A stretch of 51,556 nt of DNA from an uncultured Bacteroides sp. (GTDB lineage: Bacteria > Bacteroidota > Bacteroidia > Bacteroidales > Bacteroidaceae): positions 1-51,556 of the forward strand of contig CASGED010000003.1 of assembly GCA_949300425.1 (NCBI GenBank). Reading direction: 5' to 3'. How positions within the stretch are numbered: position 1 is the stretch's first letter; each line of letters starts with the position of its first letter. This document shows positions 7,780 to 16,749 of the stretch, in pieces. The notes beneath the pieces were generated by a model. The model was given only the letters and a program-made list of their open reading frames with translations. It did not search any database and was not told where the DNA came from. A program made the position numbers and the translations under genes.

Positions 7780-8034
7780 ATGAAACATCAGAAGAGAAAC
7801 ATAGACGAGCACTGCAATTACTTCGACGACATGTATTCACCCGATTATGTTTGCCAAGACATGATGGAGGCGATCATCGATTCCATCAAGAGTGGGAATT
7901 TTCCCGATGAGGAAATGCGGCGGTTGAAAGAAGGATTGGAGAAGTTGAGGCATACAGAGGCATACGAGGACTATGGTGTGCCGTTTGCGTTGGATATGTG
8001 GAAGAAGTTTGAAAAGCAAAATAAGTATAATTAG
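7780..8034 (+). CDS. Small charged helical protein, 84 aa
   Basis: An 84-aa soluble protein beginning MKHQKRNIDEHCNYFDDMYS, with helices such as QDMMEAIIDSIKSG and EMRRLKEGLEKLRHTEAYE. The family is not recognised. ATG 7780 has a GGAG 9 nt upstream. An alternative ATG at 7729 overlaps the preceding stop (TGATG) and would add 17 hydrophobic residues, so translational coupling is also possible. It belongs to the same gene string as the patatin and MBL genes and could be a small regulator. Confidence 0.55.
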   Translation: MKHQKRNIDEHCNYFDDMYSPDYVCQDMMEAIIDSIKSGNFPDEEMRRLKEGLEKLRHTEAYEDYGVPFALDMWKKFEKQNKYN

Positions 8035-8105
8035 CGTATGCTTAAAATATCTGCTCACTCCTTTAGTAGAGATTTACTTATAATGATATAAAAGCAATAA
8101 ATAGT

Positions 8106-8957
8106 ATGAGTACTTTTTCAGAACGATACGGCTATGTGGTTCCTAACGATGCAATTATAAAAGAGGACACGCCGAAAGAAATTATCAATGCTTTCTGTTC
8201 TCTTTGGGACTATATTGGGAGCGATTATGATAATCAGAGATACAAGTACATTCCATGGGAAAACCTGGAAATGGAAGTATGGTGTCATTTCCTTAATTTG
8301 CGTAGGAATGATTTTTACAGTAAACAAGTGGTTATAACAAGTGTTCTGTATGATGAGAATCAACCGTGGTACAAAAAGTTGGATTTGATAGAATTTATCA
8401 TTCAAGCTATGTTTGATGGAGCGTATAGACGTAATGATGGAAGGGCAATAAACTATTGTGAGGCTTTTGTCAAATCTCTGAACGCAGAGTTTGAGCGATT
8501 GCATTACGGATATCGCATTGTAGATAAAAAAGTGACCCCGATTACTTCAGAGATGGAAATCCAAGCCATTGAAGAGGCCATATGTGTTTCCCAAGACAAT
8601 ATTAAAGAACATTTGTCTAGAGCTATCGCATTATTTGCGGACAGGGAAAGTCCGGATTATGTGAACTCCATTAAGGAATCCATTTCTGCGGTAGAAGCCT
8701 TTTGTCGGGAACTGACTGGCAAGAGCACGTTGGGAGTGGCTCTTAACGAGCTTGAGAAAAAAGGCATTAAGATGCAGGCACGGCTAAAAGAAGGCATAGA
8801 ACAACTTTACGCTTACACAAATCAACCGGATACGGGAATTCGTCACTGTCTGATGGATGTCACTTCAGATTATCGTCCATCATACAACGAAGCTTATTTT
8901 ATGTTAGTATCCAGCTCGGCTTTCATTAATTATCTGAAAGGCTTGATTAGCAAGTAA
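8106..8957 (+). CDS. AbiJ-type (AbiJ_NTD4) abortive-infection protein
   Basis: A 283-aa soluble protein. The opening STFSERYGYVVPNDAI and the following helical region (about 1-125) match the AbiJ N-terminal domain 4 pattern. Residues about 150-283 form the helical C-terminal domain that usually accompanies it, with the conserved GIRH (at about 245) and the closing YFMLVSSSAFINYL. AbiJ proteins are abortive-infection factors that stop phage growth at the cost of the cell; the C-terminal part is HEPN-like and may be an RNase, which I infer from the family. The gene ends exactly where an IS66-like end begins, and the element supplies the TAA stop. Neighbours (patatin, MBL) support a defence context. 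Confidence 0.75.
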   Translation: MSTFSERYGYVVPNDAIIKEDTPKEIINAFCSLWDYIGSDYDNQRYKYIPWENLEMEVWCHFLNLRRNDFYSKQVVITSVLYDENQPWYKKLDLIEFIIQAMFDGAYRRNDGRAINYCEAFVKSLNAEFERLHYGYRIVDKKVTPITSEMEIQAIEEAICVSQDNIKEHLSRAIALFADRESPDYVNSIKESISAVEAFCRELTGKSTLGVALNELEKKGIKMQARLKEGIEQLYAYTNQPDTGIRHCLMDVTSDYRPSYNEAYFMLVSSSAFINYLKGLISK

Positions 8958-9217
8958 GCGTCCCAAACTGATGTATTGCGCTTCCCGATTTGAGTGGCTA
9001 CCTTCGCGCCGTAATCATAAAAATAGGATATGTACAGTAGTGAAGATTTTGAGCGGCTCTTCATCCGTCACAAAAGTGAGATCTATTCGACTACGGGAAA
9101 ACTTATGCCTTCTACTATTGACACAAGTCCGAATAAATTTCAAATCCCAATCGAATTTTAATTTTGTTTTAGACGTACCGCCTAAAAGACAGGGGAACGT
9201 CAGTTCGGGACGCTTAT
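8954..9217. mobile_element. Internally deleted IS66-like element (MITE-like remnant)
   Basis: The left end 8954-8974 starts GTAAGCGTCCCAAACTGATG. The right end 9197-9217 is its inverted copy with three mismatches in 21 (ATAAGCGTCCCGAACTGACG on the minus strand). IS66-family ends characteristically begin GTAAGCG. A truncated reading frame resembling the first IS66 ORF starts 76 nt inside. No 8-bp target duplication is visible (ATTAGCAA on the left, GTAACGCT on the right), so it is old or rearranged. TAATTTTG at 9159-9166 could act as a -7 box toward the capsule genes, with a poor -33 (TTTC at 9138). This fills most of the gap between the AbiJ gene and wzx. Confidence 0.6.
9030..9161 (+). pseudogene. 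Truncated IS66-type first ORF remnant, 43 aa
   Basis: The 43-codon frame begins MYSSEDFERLFIRHKSE, which resembles the N-terminus of the small first protein of Bacteroides IS66-family elements as I remember it. It then runs into unrelated sequence and stops at TAA 9159-9161. The rest of the transposon (TnpB, TnpC) is absent. Its position 76 nt inside the left inverted repeat fits the layout of an intact element. Recognition rests on about 17 residues. Confidence 0.45.
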
Positions 9218-9276
9218 GTAACGCTTCCTATTTCATGGGCATCATATAAGATTCAAAACTGAAATATTGGTATTCC

Positions 9277-10818
9277 ATGCAAAATACTTTCGCCAACAAC
9301 AAGCGCATCGCCAAGAATACGCTCTTTTTATATTTCAGGATGTTGTTCTTGATGGCAATCTCCTTGTACACAAGCAGGGTAGTACTGGACAAGCTTGGCG
9401 TGACAGATTTTGGCATTTATAATGTTGTAAGTGGCATTGTCGTCATGCTTGGCTTTTTGAGCGGGTGCATGAGCAATTCCGTCCAAAGATTCCTCTCGTT
9501 TGAGATGGGCAGGAACAATCTGGAAAGAGTTAACCGAGTTTTCAATGTTTCCTTATTGGCGCATGGCGGAATTGCGTTGTTCGTATTCGTGGTTATGGAA
9601 TGTGGTGGTTTGTGGTATCTGAATACGCATATGAACGTGCCTCCGGAACGCATGGACGCGGCAAACTGGGTTTTCCAATGTTCTTTGCTGACCACAGTGT
9701 TCACCATCATGCAGGTACCTTACAATGCGATTATTGTTTCCAAGGAACGGATGGGCATTTATGCCTATATTTCCATTTTGGAAGCGGTTTTAAAGTTATT
9801 GGTAGTGTATGTCCTCAGCGTAGTCAGTTTTGATCGCCTAAAATTGTACGGCATACTCGTTATGTCAGTCACCATAGGAATACTGATGATCTACAGAGTA
9901 TATTGCTCAAAGAAATTTGTGGAAGCCAAGTTCCGTATCATTAAGGATTGGAAGCTGCTAAGAGAACTAATAAGTTTCTCCGGATGGAACATGCTCAGTG
10001 AAATTGCCTGGACATTTACGGGACCGGGCGTGAACCTTATTCTCAATTCATTCTTTGGTCCGGCAATCAATGCGGCAAGAGGATTGGCAGAACATGTCAA
10101 TGGAGCCGTATCCCGATTCGTGAGCAATTTCCAAACGGCTGTCAATCCTCAACTTATAAAGATGTATGCTGCGAATGAATGGGAGGAAATGAAGAATTTA
10201 TTGTTCAGAAGTACCCGTTTTTCGTTTTACCTCATGTATGCCCTCTCGTTGCCACTGATATTGAGAATGGATTACGTGCTTCATATATGGTTGAAGGAAG
10301 TTCCGGAATATACCACCATATTTTGCCAGTTGACATTGGCCTGTTCATTGGTGTCTGTGTTGTCCACGATGCTTCCTAAAATAGCATGGGCCAGTGGGAA
10401 TATTCGCAATTACCAGATTGTCGTATCGCTTGTGTTGTTCCTCAACTTTCCCCTTTCCTATGTTGTCCTAAAGTTAGGGGCATCTCCTTATGCGACAAGC
10501 ATTGTAGGTATAGGAGTCCAATTTGCCTTGATATTTGCAAGGTTTTTCCTGGTGTGCAAAATGATTGACATGCCAGCTCTGCAATATGTAAGAAGTGTCT
10601 TAAGGCCTGTTCTAAAAGTCTGTGCCGTGTCCATTATCTTGCCTGTATGGTGCCATGTCCTAATGGGAAATGATTTTATTGATTTTGTGTTTGTGGCTCT
10701 TGTTTCCATTCTCAGCGCTTGTTTGTCTTCGTTTTACATCGGAATGACCTCCAATGAGCGAATCTATGTGAAAGATGTTGTAAACAAGCTGGCAAACAAA
10801 ATGATAAAACGCAACTGA
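9277..10818 (+). CDS. wzx: Wzx-type polysaccharide flippase
   Basis: A 513-aa integral membrane protein with about 12-14 hydrophobic helices spread over its length, starting with NTLFLYFRMLFLMAISLYTSRVVLDKLGV. This is the usual N-terminal pattern of oligosaccharide-lipid flippases of the MATE/MVF superfamily (RfbX/Wzx). It would move undecaprenyl-PP-linked repeat units across the inner membrane before polymerisation. It is the first gene of the capsule cluster and lies about 60 bp after the IS66-like remnant. No upxY/upxZ-type antiterminator genes precede it, unlike the well-known B. fragilis capsule loci. Family call is strong; the exact substrate is unknown. Confidence 0.88.
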   Translation: MQNTFANNKRIAKNTLFLYFRMLFLMAISLYTSRVVLDKLGVTDFGIYNVVSGIVVMLGFLSGCMSNSVQRFLSFEMGRNNLERVNRVFNVSLLAHGGIALFVFVVMECGGLWYLNTHMNVPPERMDAANWVFQCSLLTTVFTIMQVPYNAIIVSKERMGIYAYISILEAVLKLLVVYVLSVVSFDRLKLYGILVMSVTIGILMIYRVYCSKKFVEAKFRIIKDWKLLRELISFSGWNMLSEIAWTFTGPGVNLILNSFFGPAINAARGLAEHVNGAVSRFVSNFQTAVNPQLIKMYAANEWEEMKNLLFRSTRFSFYLMYALSLPLILRMDYVLHIWLKEVPEYTTIFCQLTLACSLVSVLSTMLPKIAWASGNIRNYQIVVSLVLFLNFPLSYVVLKLGASPYATSIVGIGVQFALIFARFFLVCKMIDMPALQYVRSVLRPVLKVCAVSIILPVWCHVLMGNDFIDFVFVALVSILSACLSSFYIGMTSNERIYVKDVVNKLANKMIKRN

Positions 10819-10891
10819 TTTTATTCTTCATCATACTTCAAAAACAGCAAACTTGGTACTGGTGAAATGTGCCATACAAAAACATCAATTT

Positions 10892-11635
10892 ATGATACCC
10901 AAAATCATCCATTACTGCTGGTTCGGCCATAATCCGCTGCCGGAATCGGCCAAGAAGTGCATCGAATCCTGGAAGAAATATCTCCCGGGCTATGAGATAA
11001 AAGAGTGGAACGAAAGCAACTTCAACGTGAATGCCATCCCCTATACGGAAGAAGCTTACAGGTTGAAAAAGTATGCGTTCGTGAGTGACTACGCCCGCTT
11101 CTGGATATTGTACCATTATGGTGGATTGTATTTTGACACGGACGTGGAAGTCATTAAAGCCATGGATGACATCATAAATAGGGGAGCTTTCATGGGCCTG
11201 GAACAAATGCCTCCCGAAGAAGCGGATAGGTTTGCCGTAGCTCCGGGTTTGGGGCTTGGCTGCCGTCCCCATCATCCTTTTTATAAGGAAGTGTTGTCTT
11301 TTTATGAAGGAAGTCATTTTGCTTCATGGAAAGGGCAAATGACGGGAACGGTCGTTACCCATGTTTCCCGCCTGCTGCTTTCCCGTCCGTTGGAATACCG
11401 TGCGGACGGCATCATCCATTACGAAGGGATATACATCTATCCGACCGATTATTTTGACCCGTTCAATTACTATACGAGAGAAATGACCATAACGGACAAT
11501 ACCCGGTCCATTCATCATTACAGTGCAAGTTGGTCAATTAGGGGAATCAAAATGACAATTATTGATAAAATCAAGAGACGTTTAAGTTTTATTTCCTGTA
11601 GGTTATTGGTAACTATAAAAACGCATTTACGATAA
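10892..11635 (+). CDS. Glycosyltransferase with DXD motif (GT32-like)
   Basis: A 247-aa cytoplasmic enzyme beginning MIPKIIHYCWFGHNPLP, the hallmark opening of the sugar-binding-region/DXD (Gly_transf_sug, OCH1-like) family. The donor- and metal-binding motif is YFDTDVEV near residue 96, within FVSDYARFWILYHYGGLYFDTD. It should transfer one sugar to the growing capsule repeat unit. ATG 10892 is used because the conserved motif begins there; upstream GTG/ATG choices only add unrelated residues. It lies between wzx and the polymerase, whose start is 1 nt after this stop. Confidence 0.85.
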   Translation: MIPKIIHYCWFGHNPLPESAKKCIESWKKYLPGYEIKEWNESNFNVNAIPYTEEAYRLKKYAFVSDYARFWILYHYGGLYFDTDVEVIKAMDDIINRGAFMGLEQMPPEEADRFAVAPGLGLGCRPHHPFYKEVLSFYEGSHFASWKGQMTGTVVTHVSRLLLSRPLEYRADGIIHYEGIYIYPTDYFDPFNYYTREMTITDNTRSIHHYSASWSIRGIKMTIIDKIKRRLSFISCRLLVTIKTHLR

Positions 11636-11636
11636 C

Positions 11637-12761
11637 ATGTCCAGTCTTGACCATATTGTACTTTTTACGTTGTTGTTCGCCGTATTCTTTTTCATTACGA
11701 AGTGGGACCAGAAGTTCTTGAACAAACATTTTTGGGCGATTGCAAGCATCCCGATATTGGGGTATTCCGTTGTATTGGGATGCCGTTACGGATGGGGAAA
11801 TGATTACTTGTGGTACAAGCGCAGGTTTGAAAATCCCTATTGGTACGCAGACGAGGATCCCGGATTTAGGCTTCTGAATTTGTTCTTGCAGGATATGGGC
11901 TTTAACTACGTTGGCGCATTCGTTTTCTATAGTTTTGTTCTGATAGTCGGCGCATATGTCTTGGTTAGAGACTATAAGGAGAACAAATACATGTTGGCTT
12001 TGTTCCTGCCCGCGACATTGATTTTTTCAACATTTCCTATCCGGCAAGCCGTTGCGCATGCGTTTGTTTTCTTAGGCTTTCATTTCTTAAATAAAAGGAA
12101 ATGGATTTGGTGTGTATTCATGATTGTTTGCATGTATAGCATACATCCTTCTTCCATTATTACTTTTGCCGTGTGTGGCGCTTTGTTTTTAGTAGTAAAG
12201 AAGCCCTTCCCTTATCAGGTTTTGATACCGACTTACATAGTGGTTACAGTTGCCGCCGATATTTTCAGTGCCTATTTTTTTAATTTTTTTGGCAACATTT
12301 CTTCCTATTTGGTACTAGATAATAAATTCCAAAGTTATATAGACAAATCTGATGTCTGGTTTGGCGCGGAAGGAATGAATGAGGATTGGGAACAGGGTAC
12401 GCTGGCTTTGTTCCTATCAATGGCTTTCCACATCTCAATGATATATATTGGTGGGATTGCGTTAAAATATCGTCCCAATAATTTAATCGTCTATTTTTAT
12501 AATGGCATGATAGTGGGTCTTTTGTTACTAAGATTGTTTTTCACCCTTGAGATTCTAAAAAGAATAGCAAATCCTTTTGCCCTTCTATATTTTATTCCTA
12601 CAGGATATGCCATATCCTTTATCTGTGACAACACTTGCAAGTTAGCAAAAATAGAAAAACTCTTGTGCCGATTTTCGGTAACATCAATTTTAATATATCT
12701 TGTTTTGTATTGGGGAAGGTTTATACTCCAATCTCCCGGTTACAAATTCTTCTGGAATTAG
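11637..12761 (+). CDS. EpsG-like polysaccharide polymerase (Wzy function)
   Basis: A 374-aa membrane protein with about 10 hydrophobic helices. The motif YSVVLGCRYGWGNDYLWYKRRF followed by a loop with EDPGFRLLNLFLQDMGF is typical of the EpsG family, which acts as the Wzy-type polymerase in many capsule and EPS loci. It would join repeat units on the periplasmic face. It starts directly after the DXD transferase stop. The gene is clearly more AT-rich than the chromosomal core genes. Confidence 0.8.
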   Translation: MSSLDHIVLFTLLFAVFFFITKWDQKFLNKHFWAIASIPILGYSVVLGCRYGWGNDYLWYKRRFENPYWYADEDPGFRLLNLFLQDMGFNYVGAFVFYSFVLIVGAYVLVRDYKENKYMLALFLPATLIFSTFPIRQAVAHAFVFLGFHFLNKRKWIWCVFMIVCMYSIHPSSIITFAVCGALFLVVKKPFPYQVLIPTYIVVTVAADIFSAYFFNFFGNISSYLVLDNKFQSYIDKSDVWFGAEGMNEDWEQGTLALFLSMAFHISMIYIGGIALKYRPNNLIVYFYNGMIVGLLLLRLFFTLEILKRIANPFALLYFIPTGYAISFICDNTCKLAKIEKLLCRFSVTSILIYLVLYWGRFILQSPGYKFFWN

Positions 12762-12815
12762 GATTACGTTCATATATCAATCGTTTCGAACAACTTTAAT
12801 ACTGTCTGATTAAAA

Positions 12816-13856
12816 ATGAGACCAAAAGTTAGCATTATCGTTCCCATCTACAACGTAGAGAAATATCTCGACCGTTGTGTGCAGTCACTGATAAACCAAA
12901 CGTTGCAGGACATAGAAATCATCATGGTGGATGACGGTTCGCCGGACAATTGCCCGCGCATGTGTGATGAATATGCCGCCAAGGACAAGCGCATCAAGGT
13001 TATTCACAAGAAAAATGCCGGCCTTGGCATGGCTCGGAACAGTGGTTTGGAAATCGCTACCGGGGAATATGTGACGTTTGTAGATTCGGATGACTTTATT
13101 GACTTGAAAACGTGTGGCGTTATCTATAAGAAGTTGGTGGAAAATGATTTGGATATTTGTTATTATGAGAGGTGCATGTATGATGATGGACGTATTACCT
13201 ATAAAAAAACTGTTTGTAGTGGAGACTTGTTCTTTACAACAAGGACAGATATAGATAGTTTCCTGTTGAATATGATTGGTTTTTTACCATCGAATCCATT
13301 CGGACTCAGAACTAATATTGCAGTGTCAGTTTGTACCGCTTTCTTCAAATTGGATAAAGTCATATCAAGTGGTGTGAAATTTGTCAGTGAAAAGAAAATC
13401 GCTTCGGAGGATATGATTTTTCAAGTGGATTATCTTCCTACTGTTGAACGTATTGCATATACCCCATGTGCATTCTATTATTACTTTTTAAATCCTTGTT
13501 CTATTACTCATACTTGGACGGATAAAAAATATGAAAGATTGATGGCTACATTGAACTGCATGAGAAATAAATTGGATGCTTTATTTCTTCCCCAAGTCTA
13601 CGAAGATCACTATAATAAACTGGTATTGAATTATTATAAGGTAATTATAAATTTTATTTCGATAGATAGTAGCCTTTCTGATAGTTATAAAAAAACTTTA
13701 TTGCAGCGTATGTTTAATAATCCTTTGATGAAGGCTGTATATCGGAAAGAGACTTTTCGGAAATATTCTATACGTGATAAAATTATTGCCTATTGTCTGA
13801 AATATAAATTAATGTTTCCTCTGCTTTGTATGTATCGTATAAAGTACAAGAAATAA
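12816..13856 (+). CDS. GT2-family glycosyltransferase
   Basis: A 346-aa GT-A fold enzyme. KVSIIVPIYNVEKYLDRCVQSL opens the nucleotide-binding domain. Acidic motifs IIMVDDGSPDNCP (about 34-46) and VTFVDSDDFID (about 86-96) carry the donor and metal site, and ASEDMIFQVDY is the later ED motif. It probably adds a sugar to the lipid-linked repeat. The last 100 residues are AT-rich and variable. It stands 54 nt after the polymerase in the same direction. Confidence 0.87.
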   Translation: MRPKVSIIVPIYNVEKYLDRCVQSLINQTLQDIEIIMVDDGSPDNCPRMCDEYAAKDKRIKVIHKKNAGLGMARNSGLEIATGEYVTFVDSDDFIDLKTCGVIYKKLVENDLDICYYERCMYDDGRITYKKTVCSGDLFFTTRTDIDSFLLNMIGFLPSNPFGLRTNIAVSVCTAFFKLDKVISSGVKFVSEKKIASEDMIFQVDYLPTVERIAYTPCAFYYYFLNPCSITHTWTDKKYERLMATLNCMRNKLDALFLPQVYEDHYNKLVLNYYKVIINFISIDSSLSDSYKKTLLQRMFNNPLMKAVYRKETFRKYSIRDKIIAYCLKYKLMFPLLCMYRIKYKK

Positions 13857-13936
13857 CAAGCCGTTTTTACTCCCCATAAAATAATGTCTATATACTAAGA
13901 ATACATGCAATTGTGTAATAAAAAGATTGCGATTTT

Positions 13937-15268
13937 ATGAAAGACTTCATTAACAAGATTACACACTCTAATATTTCCTACACCCTCCGTCACGACCTTT
14001 GCACAGGTTGTGGTATCTGCCAATCCGCCTGTCCTGCCAATGCCATCAGCATAATCGTCAAGCAAGGCCGTTTTATTCCCCAAGTGGATGAAACGAAATG
14101 CAACAATGACAAGGGCTGCCACCGCTGTTCGGACGTATGTCCAGGGCTTGGCGTGGACTTGCATCGGATAGCCGAAGAGAGCTTTACGGATGCGGAAATC
14201 AAAACCGACCGCTTGGTAGGACGTTACCTGAAATGTTTTACCGGACATAGCAACGATTATGACATTCGTTACCATTGCGCTTCGGGCGGCATGGTGAGCC
14301 AGTTCCTGATATTCCTGTTGGAAAAGAACTACATAGACGGGGCGGTGGTGACGGCTTTTGACCCAGAGAATGAACTGTTGGTTCGTTCGTACATCGCCCA
14401 TAACCGAGAGGAAGTGTTGCGGGCAAGGAGTAGTAAGTATGCGCCTGTGTCGCTTCACGGCATGGCGCAAGCCATCAAACAAGAGTCGGGAACACGTTAT
14501 GTCATCGTGGGATTGCCTTGCCACATACAGGGGTTCCGTAAGTTGGCGGAAATAGACCGCAAACTTCGTGAGAAGGTGGCAGGCTATTTCGCCATTTATT
14601 GTTCGTCAGGACGTACATTCTATTTGACGGAACACATCTTTAAAGAACATGGAATCTGTAAGGAGGACTTGACATATTTCGCTTATCGTGACGAAGGTTG
14701 CCTCGGCTCTCTCGTTGCACGGCAACGACGCGGTATCAGGGTTCGTAGTAACTCTGAAACCACTCTTTATGATAAAGACGAAGTCTATAAAGAGCGGTAT
14801 CAGAGTTACTACCATCCGCTGAGAAGTTTTTTCATTCCCCGCAGATGCCTGTTCTGCATAGACCATTACGGGGAATTGGGGGACGTATGCTTTGGAGACA
14901 TCCATATCGAACCTTATAAGCAAGACACAATAGGAGTGAATTCTTTGATTGTGCGTCAACGAGAATGGTTGGAACGGCTGATGGAGGCCAAAGGTGAGGG
15001 CTACATTACATTGAATGAAATTCCAGTAGAGACCTTGAACCGTTCTCAGATGATGGCGTACAAAAAGAAGGGACGGAACGCACGATTCATTGCGCTAAAT
15101 AAAATGTTGGGGCGCAAAGTGCCGGTTTATGATGAAGCCTTGCCTAAACATACTGGGATGAAAACAGCGTTGGATTATACGCAAAACCGCATTCAACAAT
15201 TCTTGGGCGGACACAAGGGCTTGTGGTGGTTGGTAAAAATAATAAGGGATACTATTTTTAAACGATAG
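13937..15268 (+). CDS. F420 hydrogenase/dehydrogenase beta-subunit-like Fe-S protein
   Basis: A 443-aa protein. The N-terminus has a 4Fe-4S ferredoxin motif CTGCGICQSACP (residues 22-33) and a second cysteine set around CNNDKGCHRCSDVCP. Residues about 90-360 fit the FrhB N- and C-terminal domains (for example HCASGGMVSQFL, YVIVGLPCHIQGFRKL). Members in capsule loci commonly sit beside polysaccharide pyruvyl transferase, as here: the next gene starts 1 nt after this stop. They are thought to serve redox modification of the glycan, but the reaction is not established. True F420 metabolism is not expected in Bacteroides. Confidence 0.85.
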   Translation: MKDFINKITHSNISYTLRHDLCTGCGICQSACPANAISIIVKQGRFIPQVDETKCNNDKGCHRCSDVCPGLGVDLHRIAEESFTDAEIKTDRLVGRYLKCFTGHSNDYDIRYHCASGGMVSQFLIFLLEKNYIDGAVVTAFDPENELLVRSYIAHNREEVLRARSSKYAPVSLHGMAQAIKQESGTRYVIVGLPCHIQGFRKLAEIDRKLREKVAGYFAIYCSSGRTFYLTEHIFKEHGICKEDLTYFAYRDEGCLGSLVARQRRGIRVRSNSETTLYDKDEVYKERYQSYYHPLRSFFIPRRCLFCIDHYGELGDVCFGDIHIEPYKQDTIGVNSLIVRQREWLERLMEAKGEGYITLNEIPVETLNRSQMMAYKKKGRNARFIALNKMLGRKVPVYDEALPKHTGMKTALDYTQNRIQQFLGGHKGLWWLVKIIRDTIFKR

Positions 15269-16471
15269 ATGGATATGAAAAGGGAAAACAAAGTGGGTGC
15301 CGTTATCATCATGCATCCGGGACAAAATAATTATGGCACCTCGTTGCAGGGGCTCGCTACGGTTAAGTTTTTGCAAAAAGAAGGCATGTCTTTTGACATA
15401 ATTAGATACAACAAAAGGCGTACGCTATGGGACATAATAAGTACGGTACCCTTTTTGTTGATGAGTGGCGCATTAAAAGCCATTAAACGTAAAAGACAAA
15501 AAGAAAGAGACAAGAAGGAGCATCCGGCTTATGGAGAATTACTGGAGATAAGAACTGCCAAGGTACAAACATTTAAAGACAAATATTTTGAACCTCTTTG
15601 TAGATATTATACGGGGTATAAGGATTTACACGAAGGCTCAAAGAATTACAATGTAGTGTTCGTTGGTAGTGACCAGGTGTGGGGTCCGCTTAGTCTGTAT
15701 GCCAAATTCTATAACCTTTTATTTGTGGATAAGTCAGTTCCGACTTTTTCATACGCATCAAGTTTTGGTGTGTCGAATATCTTGAAGTGGCAAATACATG
15801 GTACACGCAAATACTTGAACAAGCTGGATTTGATAGGGGTACGCGAAATTAGAGGGAAAGAAATAGTTGATTCTTTATCAAACAAAAAGGCTACGGTCGT
15901 GGTTGACCCTACTATACTACTGACTCGTGAGGAATGGTCAAAAATTGCTGATGAATCGAATATCAATTATAAAGAACCGTACATTTTCTGTTATGTCTTG
16001 GGACAACGGAATTTTATCCGTGAGCAAATTAACGCGCTTCGGGATAAGACGGGTTGCAAGGTCGTTTACATGCGCCATATTGATGACTATTACGACCCAG
16101 ATGAGGAAATGGGAGACTATGCGCCCTACGATGTGGACGCGATAGACTTCATAAACTTGCTTCGCCACGCTAAATATGTGATAACGGATTCTTTTCATGG
16201 AACCGTCTTTTCAATCCTCTTTCACAAGCAGTTTAGTGTTTTCTATCGGGTGAATCCTTCAGATCCTAAGTCAACGCATTCACGCATCCAAGGTCTGCTG
16301 TCAACGTATGGACTGAAAGAGAGGTTGGGCGAAACTGGCATTTTAGACAAAATAGATAATCGCATTGATTATGATTCTGTTGATGAGAAAATGAATCGGT
16401 TGAGAGAAGAGTCCATTGCCTTTTTCCGAAAAGGATTAAGCCTTGGGGCTACTCATTCGGGCGAAAAATAA
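15269..16471 (+). CDS. Polysaccharide pyruvyl transferase family protein
   Basis: A 400-aa soluble protein of the CsaB/PssM-type family. The N-terminal VGAVIIMHPGQNNYGTSLQ is the family's opening strand and loop. NVVFVGSDQVWGP (about residue 131) and YVITDSFHGTVFSILF (about 306) are its conserved signatures. It transfers pyruvate from phosphoenolpyruvate to a sugar as a ketal, giving an acidic capsule. It is coupled to the Fe-S protein upstream. A toxin-antitoxin pair with its own promoter begins 66 nt downstream. Confidence 0.87.
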   Translation: MDMKRENKVGAVIIMHPGQNNYGTSLQGLATVKFLQKEGMSFDIIRYNKRRTLWDIISTVPFLLMSGALKAIKRKRQKERDKKEHPAYGELLEIRTAKVQTFKDKYFEPLCRYYTGYKDLHEGSKNYNVVFVGSDQVWGPLSLYAKFYNLLFVDKSVPTFSYASSFGVSNILKWQIHGTRKYLNKLDLIGVREIRGKEIVDSLSNKKATVVVDPTILLTREEWSKIADESNINYKEPYIFCYVLGQRNFIREQINALRDKTGCKVVYMRHIDDYYDPDEEMGDYAPYDVDAIDFINLLRHAKYVITDSFHGTVFSILFHKQFSVFYRVNPSDPKSTHSRIQGLLSTYGLKERLGETGILDKIDNRIDYDSVDEKMNRLREESIAFFRKGLSLGATHSGEK

Positions 16472-16484
16472 AGTATCAATTTCA

Positions 16485-16515
16485 TTTGAACAATCTTTCT
16501 TTTTCCTTACTTTTG
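16485..16515 (+). promoter_or_regulatory. Consensus Bacteroides promoter of the toxin-antitoxin pair
   Basis: TTTG at 16485-16488, a 19-nt spacer and TACTTTTG at 16508-16515 match the Bacteroides consensus exactly. The promoter lies between the pyruvyl transferase stop and the antitoxin start, so the pair can be expressed independently of the capsule operon. Readthrough into the epimerase would be limited by the hairpin at 17231. Confidence 0.75.
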
Positions 16516-16536
16516 CATAAAGTTTATCTAAAACAT

Positions 16537-16749
16537 ATGGACAAGCATCATTTATATAGTGAACAAAAGGAGCGGAAAACTGTTGTCTCCGAACCGGTGG
16601 TGGAATATCAACCCACAACTTACCCGCAACCTCGAATGGCAAGGACGGATAACCGTGTCAAGTCTTTTGAGGAAAGTTGGGAGGGCGGCTTGTCCATAGA
16701 GCAATTCAGGGAACACTGTATCGCTAAATTAAAGGCCATCTATGAGTGA
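16537..16749 (+). CDS. Putative antitoxin, 70 aa
   Basis: A 70-aa polar protein. The N-terminal half is disordered-looking and rich in Pro, Glu and Thr, and the C-terminal half is helical (FEESWEGGLSIEQFREHCIAKLKAIYE region). It overlaps the following ParE/RelE-like gene by 8 nt, the usual order of antitoxin then toxin. No DNA-binding motif is obvious, so autoregulation is uncertain. The call depends on the toxin downstream. Confidence 0.6.
   Translation: MDKHHLYSEQKERKTVVSEPVVEYQPTTYPQPRMARTDNRVKSFEESWEGGLSIEQFREHCIAKLKAIYE

Noticed and set aside
8955-9216. Invertible promoter of the B. fragilis capsule type
   Set aside because: The size and inverted ends fit superficially, but the ends match the IS66 start GTAAGCG, a third direct copy exists at 23414, and an IS66-like ORF start lies inside. 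The -33 of the internal promoter is poor and no upxY-type gene follows. An invertible switch is not excluded.
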